Part shown: piece by piece, positions 8,693 to 15,532 of the stretch | How the letters are laid out: the number at the start of each line of letters is the position of its first letter | Numbering within the stretch: the first letter of the stretch is position 1 | Assembly (NCBI GenBank): GCA_001603955.1 | Contig: LVAA01000080.1 | Coordinates: 1-33,423, forward strand | Reading direction: 5' to 3' | Source: Syntrophobacterales bacterium Delta_02 | Lineage (GTDB): Bacteria > Desulfobacterota > Syntrophorhabdia > Syntrophorhabdales > Syntrophorhabdaceae | DNA length: 33,423 nucleotides | Position numbers and translations under genes: made by a program | Notes under the pieces: model-generated | The model's database searches: none | The model's input: only the letters and a program-made list of their open reading frames with translations | What the model was told of the DNA's origin: nothing

Positions 8693-9778
8693 ATGGAGGA
8701 TAATTCGCCCGTGACCAAAAAACCGACCTACGAGGATCTGCAACAAAGGATCAGGGCACTTGAGGAAACGGTCGCGGAAGCCAGGCGGGTTCAGGATGCG
8801 CTGTACGAGAGCGAGGAGAAGTTCCAGGCCCTTGCCGGTTCGTCGCCCTCAGCCGTCATGCTTTACCAGGATGACCGTTGGATATTCGCCAACAGGGCCG
8901 CAGAGAGCATTACAGGCTATTCCGCGAACGAGCTTCTCCAGATGAATTACTGGGACATCGTGCATCCCGACTACGAGGAGCTGGCGAAGGAACATGGCCG
9001 GAAGCGCCAGCTGGGGGAAGAGGCGGTAGACCGTTACGAGCTCAAGATCATCGCGAAAGACGGCACGGAAAAATGGGTGGGGGTAGCGGGAGCGCCCACG
9101 ATGATCGGGGGCAGGCCCGCCGGTGTGATCTCGGCCGCCGACATCACGGGCCGCAAGCAGGCGGAGCAAGACCTGCTGCGTGAGCGCAACCTGCTCAAGA
9201 CCGTTATGAACAGTGCGGGAAAAGCGCACCTCGTATATCTCGACCGCGACTTCAACTTCGTGCTCGTCAACGAAACCTATGCAGCCACCTGCGGCTACCG
9301 GCCCGAGGAGATGGTCGGGAAGAACCATTTTGCCCTGTACCCGCATCCCGAGAACGAGGCGATCTTCGCCCGCGTCCGGGACACCGGCGAGGCCTTCGAG
9401 GTTCGCGACAAGCCCTTCGAGTTTCCCGATCAGGCCGAACGGGGCGTGACGTACTGGGACTGGACGCTCAGACCGGTCAAGGACGAGGACGGGAGTGTAA
9501 CGGGCCTGGTCTTTTCGCTCCAGGAGACTACCGAGCGCAAGAGGAATGAAGAAAAGCTGGAAAAGACCGTCATCGAACTCCGAGAAGCCCTGGCGAAGGT
9601 CAAGACGTTGAGCGGATTGCTCCCCATTTGCGCATCATGCAAGAGGATCCGCAATGATAAGGGTTATTGGGAACAACTGGAAGAGTACATCACAAAACAT
9701 TCGGAAGCGCTGTTCAGCCACGGCATTTGTCCGGAGTGCCGGGAAAGGCTGTACCACAAGCTCTCCGGGAAAAAATGA
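8693..9778 (+). CDS. PAS-PAS sensory protein with C-terminal Cys/His module
   Basis: 361-residue cytoplasmic sensor. A short coiled coil (YEDLQQRIRALEETVAEARR) precedes PAS 1 (about 42-165, ending ISAADITGRKQAE) and PAS 2 (about 166-290, ending SLQETTERKRNEE). The final 66 residues are nearly identical to those of the PocR-PAS protein and hold C313-x2-C316, H343, C346-x2-C349. No transmitter or output domain is visible. The start is ambiguous. ATG 8693 is used here; GTG 8711 has GGAGGA about ten bases upstream, and ATG 8645 would add 16 residues. It reads into a short gap before the peptidase gene, which has its own promoter-like element. Confidence 0.82.
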   Translation: MEDNSPVTKKPTYEDLQQRIRALEETVAEARRVQDALYESEEKFQALAGSSPSAVMLYQDDRWIFANRAAESITGYSANELLQMNYWDIVHPDYEELAKEHGRKRQLGEEAVDRYELKIIAKDGTEKWVGVAGAPTMIGGRPAGVISAADITGRKQAEQDLLRERNLLKTVMNSAGKAHLVYLDRDFNFVLVNETYAATCGYRPEEMVGKNHFALYPHPENEAIFARVRDTGEAFEVRDKPFEFPDQAERGVTYWDWTLRPVKDEDGSVTGLVFSLQETTERKRNEEKLEKTVIELREALAKVKTLSGLLPICASCKRIRNDKGYWEQLEEYITKHSEALFSHGICPECRERLYHKLSGKK

Positions 9779-9907
9779 ACCGTCTTTCCGTCATCCGCCG
9801 GCTCGGCATGCGGTATCGTCGACAACAGGATGATCGAAGGGCAGGCGGTTGACATCCTTTCGGTTCCCGAAACGCTGGGACCCTTGAACCCTGGAGACGT
9901 CTTTCCG

Positions 9908-9936
9908 TTGCATATGGCCTCGCGACCTATTATAAT
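9908..9936 (+). promoter_or_regulatory. Candidate sigma70 promoter of the M15 peptidase gene
   Basis: TTGCAT (9908-9913) and a perfect TATAAT (9931-9936) are separated by 17 bp. A transcript would start near 9943, at or just past the annotated ATG 9942. Either the mRNA is leaderless or translation starts further in. Confidence 0.4.
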
Positions 9937-9941
9937 TCTGC

Positions 9942-10958
9942 ATGATCTCGCCCAGGACACCATCGCGTTGTCTTTTCCCGTACCGGACTCTGTTGATCGC
10001 CTTTTCACTGATGATGCTCTTCCCCTGCGCGGGCATGTCATCGTCGGATGCCGTCCGTTTCTTTCGGATGGGGGACGGGAAGATAAGCATACGGAACGAG
10101 CATAACGGACGGGAAGCCGCGGTGAACCTCTTTGATGCTGACGGCAGGTTCAACGAAAAGGCCCTCGATGCGATCGACAGGGTCTTCGGTTTCGCCGACG
10201 GCCGGAAGGGTGAGCATATATCGCTGAGGCTTCTCGTTCTGCTCGATCACTTCACCGACAGGATCGCGCCGGGCAAGACGATCCACCTCATTTCAGGGTA
10301 CAGAAGTCCCGCCTATAACCTGAAGTTGAAGAAATCCGGCGGCAACGTGGCCAGGACGAGCACCCATATGGACGGTATGGCGCTTGACTTCTACCTGGAC
10401 GGGGTTGACGGCAAGGTCCTGTGGGAGACCATCCGCAGGGAAAATTGCTGCGGTGTCGGTCATTATGGAGGCAGATACATCCATTTCGACTCCGGAAGGC
10501 CCCGGTTCTGGGAAGCAGCGACGTCAAAGACCGGCACAAAGGAAAGTGAATTCAACCGCAAGCTCTACCTCTCGACCGAATATGACCGCTACAGGCAGGG
10601 GGAAAGGGTTCACTTCTTCCTCACTTCATTAAGTGATTTTCCCTTCGGGATCCGCAAGAGGGCCGCATTGGTCGGGGGCGGTGACGGGAAGAACGGCAGG
10701 ACGGCGCTCATGATCGAGGGACAGGACGGAGAAGAGTGTGTCATGATAAAAGACCGGAATGCGTCGCGGTCGATCCACGCAACACTGCCCGTCGGATTGG
10801 AACCGGGCCGATACAAGATTCAATTCGATTTCTGCAGAAGGCCCTTCGAACAGATGCCGACATCAACCATATCGAACGAAATAGAGATCGTCAAAGATAA
10901 AAAGACAGTTCAAGAGTCCCAGGATTCAAGGGTTCAAGAAGAAAAGGGGGCCCGGTAG
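9942..10958 (+). CDS. Secreted M15/DUF882-type zinc peptidase (YcbK-like)
   Basis: 338-residue exported protein that should cut peptidoglycan peptides or crosslinks. The hydrophobic segment at about residues 16-31 (RTLLIAFSLMMLFPCAG) acts as a signal sequence. The zinc site is readable as H142 and D149 in THMDGMALDF and H181 in YIHFDSG, preceded by ISGYRSPAYN. The family usually ends near residue 185. Here about 150 further residues follow, with a beta-rich region (ERVHFFLTSLSDFPF; LEPGRYKIQFDF), perhaps a binding domain, and a charged tail. There is no ribosome site before ATG 9942, so the true start may be internal (for example TTG at about 9993). Confidence 0.78.
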   Translation: MISPRTPSRCLFPYRTLLIAFSLMMLFPCAGMSSSDAVRFFRMGDGKISIRNEHNGREAAVNLFDADGRFNEKALDAIDRVFGFADGRKGEHISLRLLVLLDHFTDRIAPGKTIHLISGYRSPAYNLKLKKSGGNVARTSTHMDGMALDFYLDGVDGKVLWETIRRENCCGVGHYGGRYIHFDSGRPRFWEAATSKTGTKESEFNRKLYLSTEYDRYRQGERVHFFLTSLSDFPFGIRKRAALVGGGDGKNGRTALMIEGQDGEECVMIKDRNASRSIHATLPVGLEPGRYKIQFDFCRRPFEQMPTSTISNEIEIVKDKKTVQESQDSRVQEEKGAR

Positions 10959-10987
10959 AATTGTCTGCCCCCTCTTAAACCCGGGCC

Positions 10988-12793
10988 TTACTTCCCTGCC
11001 CCACCCGTCCTGCGGGAGCTTCTGCGTTCCATCTCGTCGTGGTACACGCGGGTGATGTCCCTTCTGCTTACCATTGACAGGATCTTTCCGGGGTCCTCCC
11101 TCTCCACCACCGGCAACTCCCGCACGTTCATGTCGGCCATGAGCTGCAGGGCCGTGTTCAGCGAATCCTCCGGCGTGACCGCCGTCACCCCCGTCACGGC
11201 TATGTCCCGCGCGACAAGGAGGCGGTGGAGCGAAATATCCGCCATGGCCGTGCGAAGATCGGTCATGGAGATGATCCCGACAAGGTTGCCGTTCCTGTCC
11301 ACCACGGGAAAATCCTGTTGATATGAATCCGCCATGAGGTCCACCATGACCTCGAAACCCATCTCTTCGGGGATGGTCTCGATCTTCCTGTCAGGCACCA
11401 GGGCATCCCGCACCAGAAGGTGATCCATGATGTCCACGGAGTATTCCCCCACGTGAGCGGGAGAATCGACCCGTGTGGCTACCTGCTTTTCGTAGAGGGT
11501 TGTTTTCTTCCCGAGAAGAAGGTATGAAAGAGCGGAGACGATCATCATGGGGAGGATCAGGCTGTAGCCTCCCGTCATCTCGGCGACCATGATCAGGGCC
11601 GCGATGGGAGTCTTTGCCACACCGGCAAAGAAACCGCCCATGCCGACGAGGACAAAAGCAGCCGGCTGGGTCACGATCTCCGGGAATGCCCTTGCGCAGA
11701 GGTTCCCGTAGAAACCGCCAAGCATGGAACCGATGAAAAGGGATGGGGCGAACACGCCCCCGCTCCCTCCGGAACTGATGGTCAGCGACGTGGCCACGAT
11801 CTTCCCGAACACGAGGGCTAACATGAGACCTATCGCAAGCTGCCCGTCGATCGCCGACTGGATCCATTGATATCCACCCGCGAGGACCTCCGGCAGGAAG
11901 AATGCGAGGACACCGAGCATCAGGCCCCCCAGGGCCGGCTTGAGCCACTTTGGCATCTTGAGGGGCGCGAAGAACCGGTCTCTCGCGCCGTAGAAGACCT
12001 TGACGTAGAAATAACCCATCAGGGTACACAGAAGTCCCAGTCCGGCATAGAACGGCAATTGGCCCAGGGTGGCGAGCGTGAAGGCAGGGATCTTGAAGAT
12101 GGTCGCGGTCCCGTCATAGAGGGTGAAGACCATGAATCCGACCACGGAGGACAGGATACAGGGAATGATCGCCTCGAATTCGAATTCCGCCGTACCGTAC
12201 AGAACCTCGGCGGCAAAGAGCGCGGACCCCAGGGGCGCCTTGAATATGGCCCCTATTCCGCCCGCGGCGCCGGCCAGGAGCATGATGCGGCGCTGCCTTT
12301 CACTGACCTTGAGAAGGGACGCGAGTATGGACCCGAAGCCCGAGCCGATCTGCGCGATAGGCCCTTCCTTGCCCGCCGAACCTCCCGACGCTATGGTGAT
12401 CGCCGACGCCACCGTTTTGATCACCGGCACCCGCTTGCGTACGATACCCTTTTTCCGGTGAAAACTGTCGATCATGGCGTCCGTGCCGTGCCCCTCCGCC
12501 TCCGGAGCGAACTTGAACACGAGGAAACCCGAGACCAAGCCTCCCAGCGCGGGGATCCACAACATCATCCATCGTTCGAAGGGAAAACCGAGAAAACTGA
12601 AACCGGCGAGATGACCGGGCGACAGGTAGACGATGAGGTCATGGGTGAGAAACCTGGTACCCACCTTGATCGCCCAGTTGAAGACGATCCCGCCCAGACC
12701 CGACACGATGCCTATAGCGATCCCCAGCACCGTACCTATCCAGATACGCTTAATGCGCCGCGGGGCGAATGGTTCAGGAATTCTGGCAATCAT
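10988..12793 (-). CDS. CLC-family chloride channel with C-terminal CBS pair
   Basis: 601-residue membrane protein. The CLC core spans about residues 15-445. The selectivity/gating motif is GKEGP (141-145, gating Glu143), and GGVFAPSLFIGS is the third anion-binding stretch. Two CBS domains (about 455-600) may bind nucleotides and regulate gating. In the segment LFAAEVLY the second Glu of the CLC-ec1 pair EE is replaced by Val197. This position is Glu in H+/Cl- exchangers and Val in channels such as ClC-0, so a passive channel is the better guess. ATG 12793 is used; a GTG at 12856 would add 21 residues. It is separated from the synthetase operon by a 105-bp gap holding a promoter. Confidence 0.9.
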   Translation of the reverse strand: MIARIPEPFAPRRIKRIWIGTVLGIAIGIVSGLGGIVFNWAIKVGTRFLTHDLIVYLSPGHLAGFSFLGFPFERWMMLWIPALGGLVSGFLVFKFAPEAEGHGTDAMIDSFHRKKGIVRKRVPVIKTVASAITIASGGSAGKEGPIAQIGSGFGSILASLLKVSERQRRIMLLAGAAGGIGAIFKAPLGSALFAAEVLYGTAEFEFEAIIPCILSSVVGFMVFTLYDGTATIFKIPAFTLATLGQLPFYAGLGLLCTLMGYFYVKVFYGARDRFFAPLKMPKWLKPALGGLMLGVLAFFLPEVLAGGYQWIQSAIDGQLAIGLMLALVFGKIVATSLTISSGGSGGVFAPSLFIGSMLGGFYGNLCARAFPEIVTQPAAFVLVGMGGFFAGVAKTPIAALIMVAEMTGGYSLILPMMIVSALSYLLLGKKTTLYEKQVATRVDSPAHVGEYSVDIMDHLLVRDALVPDRKIETIPEEMGFEVMVDLMADSYQQDFPVVDRNGNLVGIISMTDLRTAMADISLHRLLVARDIAVTGVTAVTPEDSLNTALQLMADMNVRELPVVEREDPGKILSMVSRRDITRVYHDEMERRSSRRTGGAGK

Positions 12794-12872
12794 ACGCGTT
12801 ACAGTACCATGAGTATTATGGAGGGGAATGCAACGGCCTGTCCATGCGCTCGCCACATACCCGCAAAGTAAA

Positions 12873-12902
12873 AGAATAGCGCAGGCAAAAAAGGGCCGTC
12901 AA
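12873..12902 (-). promoter_or_regulatory. Candidate promoter of the CLC channel gene
   Basis: On the minus strand TTGACG (12902-12897) and TATTCT (12878-12873) are 18 bp apart. The -35 overlaps the stop codon of the upstream synthetase gene, and a run of six T lies in the spacer just after GGCCC, which might also weakly terminate that operon. Confidence 0.4.
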
Positions 12903-13546
12903 CCTGTTTTTATTCTGGCATCGCAGATCTTGACGCCCCGGGAGGTGACGAACACGGGGTTGAGGTCCATTTCCCGGACCTCCTCATGGTCTCTGAGAAA
13001 TGTCGAGATCCGGAAGAGGAGATCCTCGACTGCGGCAAGGTCAATGGAGCCGTTTCGGGGATTCCTGAGCACTGCGTATCCCTTCAGCTCCTCCAGCATC
13101 TCCCTTGCGTCCCGGCGTTCTATCGGGACGAGCCTGAAGGAAACGTCCTTCATTGCCTCCACGAAGATCCCCCCAAGTCCGCACATGAGAACGGGACCGA
13201 ACTGCGGGTCGGTGAGCATGCCCACTATCACCTCCGCACCCGACCCCTGTTCCTGTACCATGACCCCGTCAAGCCTCTTTCCGGGATTGTCCGAGGTGAA
13301 GGTCCCGACCATCTCCCCGAATGCCTGTCTCACCTCGGCGGCATCCCTGAGGGACACCCGGACTCCCCCTGCTTCCGTCTTGTGTATCACCTCCGGCGAC
13401 GAAAGCTTCAGCGTCACCGGGAAGCCTATCTCCGCCGCCCTGTCGGCTGCCTCATCCCCGGTTTGTGCCGGAAGGCTCCTGAGGACGGGGAACCCCTCCC
13501 TCTCAAGGAATGTGATGGCATCCACGGAGAGCATCAACGGTTCCAT
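12899..13546 (-). CDS. ADP-forming acyl-CoA synthetase, beta (ATP-grasp) subunit
   Basis: 215-residue ATP-grasp subunit of NDP-forming acetyl/acyl-CoA synthetase, which makes ATP from acyl-CoA, ADP and phosphate, or runs in reverse. Seen: PVTLKLSSPEVIHKTEAGGV with the conserved His55 (the phospho-relay histidine of this subunit in characterised enzymes), then VMVQEQGSGAEVIVGMLTDPQFGPVLMCGLGG and the metal-binding end REMDLNPVFV. Length is close to the roughly 230 residues usual for separate beta subunits. ATG 13546 has AGGGGTGAG upstream. It overlaps the alpha gene by 13 bp, indicating coupled translation. Which acid is used cannot be told from sequence. Confidence 0.9.
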   Translation of the reverse strand: MEPLMLSVDAITFLEREGFPVLRSLPAQTGDEAADRAAEIGFPVTLKLSSPEVIHKTEAGGVRVSLRDAAEVRQAFGEMVGTFTSDNPGKRLDGVMVQEQGSGAEVIVGMLTDPQFGPVLMCGLGGIFVEAMKDVSFRLVPIERRDAREMLEELKGYAVLRNPRNGSIDLAAVEDLLFRISTFLRDHEEVREMDLNPVFVTSRGVKICDARIKTG

Positions 13547-14946
13547 GTTCTCACCCCTTTCGAGTTCGACAACATGCTCACCTTCCACAGGTTGCCCATG
13601 GCCGACACGGCCCGCTCCGGTGTGGGAAGGATCGCGACCCCTTTCTTCCTGTCCAGTGCCCCTATCGGTCCGTCCCAAATGCCGGGAGGAGCGGTGAAAC
13701 AGGCGATGACGGGCTTCCGGAAGGGGTCCACGGCCCTCATGTACTCGACCATCCCCTCCGCCAGTTTCAGGTTTGCCGACGCATACATGGCGAGGAAGAT
13801 GACACCATCCGTCCCTTCGTCATCGAGAACCGTCCTCAGTATCTCGATGATGTTCCCGGGATCGTACCACGCCGGCCCCATATCTACCGGATTGGTCCGG
13901 ATGGCAATGGGGGGCAGGAGTTCATTGATCCTGCGCTGTGTCTCTCCCGAGAAGCGCGACAGGCTGAGTCCGCAAGGTTCCAGGGCGTCGGACGCGATCA
14001 TCCCGGGACCGGCCTGGCCGGAGAGGACGGCGACACGCGCCCCTCCCGGCAGGGGGCACGAATCGATCGCCTTTGCCGTATCGAGGAGTTCTTCCGCCGT
14101 GGCAACCTCCAGGATCCCCGCCTGACGAAGGGCGCCTTTCCAGATCGCATGGTTGCCGGCAAGGGAACCGGTATGGAACCGGCTCGCACTGTCGCCCTTT
14201 TCGCTCTTGCCCGCCTTCAAGGCGATGATGGGCTTCCTTCCCCGGAGCGACGTTGCGACATCGAGAAGCTTCCTCGGCTCGTCAAGCCCTTCTATGTAGA
14301 GGGCGATGACCCTCGTGGAGTCGTCCTGTTCGACAAGGTGCTCGAGAAGCTCGGGGAAATCGACGTTGCAGCGGTTGCCGAGGCTCATGAGCTTCGCCAT
14401 GGCCACCCTCTGTTCGATGGCGAGAAACCCGCAGAGGTGGCAGATGCCCCCGCTCTGGCTGACAAGCGCGACGCCGCCCTTTTCTATTCTCGAGAACTCC
14501 GACGTGAACGACGCGTTTACCCCGGAGTTCAGGTTGACGAAACCGAAGGTATTGGGTCCTATGATCGGCAGACCGTACTGGCCGGCAATAGCCCTGATCT
14601 CCTCCTCGAGGGAAGCACCGCCGGGGTCCTCGATCTCCTTGAAACCCGCGGTGATGAGCACCACCCCGCTCACGTTTTTGCGCCCGCACGCGTGAAGGGT
14701 CTCGGCCACCGCGCCGGCGGGCACGGCGATGACCGCGAGATCCACACCCCCCGGTATCGCCTCCAGGGAAGGATAGGATATGAGGTCCCAGACCTTCCCG
14801 CCCTTCGGATTCACGGGGAGTATCCTCCCCCCGTAATTGCCGACGAGGCTTTTCATCACGTGATAACCGAGCTTGTCGAAACTGTTGGATGCCCCGATGA
14901 CCGCCACGGAGCCGGGAGAAAAGAGCCGGGCAAGCTTCTCATTCAT
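13534..14946 (-). CDS. ADP-forming acyl-CoA synthetase, alpha (CoA-binding) subunit
   Basis: 470-residue subunit with the CoA-binding Rossmann domain first (SVAVIGASNSFDKLGYHVMK, residues 14-32), then two succinyl-CoA-ligase-like domains. The phosphorylated histidine is His258 in FHTGSLAG. LVSQSGGICH (161-170) is the conserved loop before the second domain. The length matches known separate alpha subunits (about 460). ATG 14946 is preceded by a GGGGGG stretch; the frame extending to 15036 is not supported. It works as an alpha2-beta2 complex with the overlapping downstream gene. It lies 122 bp downstream of the aldehyde oxidoreductase module on the same strand. Confidence 0.92.
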   Translation of the reverse strand: MNEKLARLFSPGSVAVIGASNSFDKLGYHVMKSLVGNYGGRILPVNPKGGKVWDLISYPSLEAIPGGVDLAVIAVPAGAVAETLHACGRKNVSGVVLITAGFKEIEDPGGASLEEEIRAIAGQYGLPIIGPNTFGFVNLNSGVNASFTSEFSRIEKGGVALVSQSGGICHLCGFLAIEQRVAMAKLMSLGNRCNVDFPELLEHLVEQDDSTRVIALYIEGLDEPRKLLDVATSLRGRKPIIALKAGKSEKGDSASRFHTGSLAGNHAIWKGALRQAGILEVATAEELLDTAKAIDSCPLPGGARVAVLSGQAGPGMIASDALEPCGLSLSRFSGETQRRINELLPPIAIRTNPVDMGPAWYDPGNIIEILRTVLDDEGTDGVIFLAMYASANLKLAEGMVEYMRAVDPFRKPVIACFTAPPGIWDGPIGALDRKKGVAILPTPERAVSAMGNLWKVSMLSNSKGVRTWNR

Positions 14947-15068
14947 CACACAACCCCCCGTGTCAACACATTGAACGAAGTCCCCATTACTCTGTAGCAC
15001 GACACCAAAGAAAAAACAACCCATTCCCCGGCACAACGAGGGCGCTCAGGAAGCAACGAAGGCCCCCC

Positions 15069-15281
15069 TCACTTGTCTTCCAGCATCTGCTCAACCTGCG
15101 CCATCTTGCCGAGGGCGATCTCCTCGGAGATGAGGACCATCCCGCAGGAGGGGCAATGGGGCAGATCCGTGGTGAAGCGGTTTCCCATGTAGGTGACGGT
15201 GACAGGCCCCGTCACCAGGTCGCAGCGACATCTCTCGCACTGCCATTTCAGTTGGTCCTGTCCTTTTTCTCCGCCGTTCAT
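15069..15281 (-). CDS. Small four-cysteine redox protein (DVU_1557/CLJU-type family)
   Basis: 70-residue cytoplasmic protein with two CxxC knuckles, CERC (15-18) and CPSC (43-46), suggesting a rubredoxin-like or zinc-ribbon metal site. I recall a small redox family of this type encoded next to Mop-like aldehyde oxidoreductases in Desulfovibrio and acetogens; that identification is from memory. Its ATG overlaps the stop of the large oxidoreductase gene by 4 bp, so the two are made together. An electron-carrier role between that protein and a partner is inference. It could instead be a purely structural zinc protein. Confidence 0.75.
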   Translation of the reverse strand: MNGGEKGQDQLKWQCERCRCDLVTGPVTVTYMGNRFTTDLPHCPSCGMVLISEEIALGKMAQVEQMLEDK

Positions 15282-15532
15282 GAGACCCTCACTTCCATGC
15301 GATGACTGTAAGCGTTGTGGATAACGAACCCTTCGGTGGTCCTCTCATACTCGACCCAGAAGGTAACCTTGCGCGGTCTGAAGGAGGCCTTGAAGCGGTC
15401 CGTCCCGGGATGGCGGAACTTGTCGCCGCTCGTCTCCGCGTGATGAATGACCCGTTGCAGGTCCTCGTCAAGGATACGGCGCTCCTCCAGGATGCTGCGC
15501 ACCTCCGGCCCTATCTGCAGCCTGATCTCCAT
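15278..15532 (-). other. Possible internal translation start within the oxidoreductase gene (84-residue C-terminal domain)
   Basis: The C-terminal 84 residues of the 771-residue protein begin at an in-frame ATG (15532) directly preceded by AGAGGAGGAGCAC, an excellent ribosome site. The domain (MEIRLQIGPEVRSILEERR...) has no cysteines and looks unrelated to the redox modules. It may be made as a separate small protein, or may be a once-separate gene now fused. The SD-like bases also encode Glu-Glu-Glu, so chance is possible. Confidence 0.35.
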
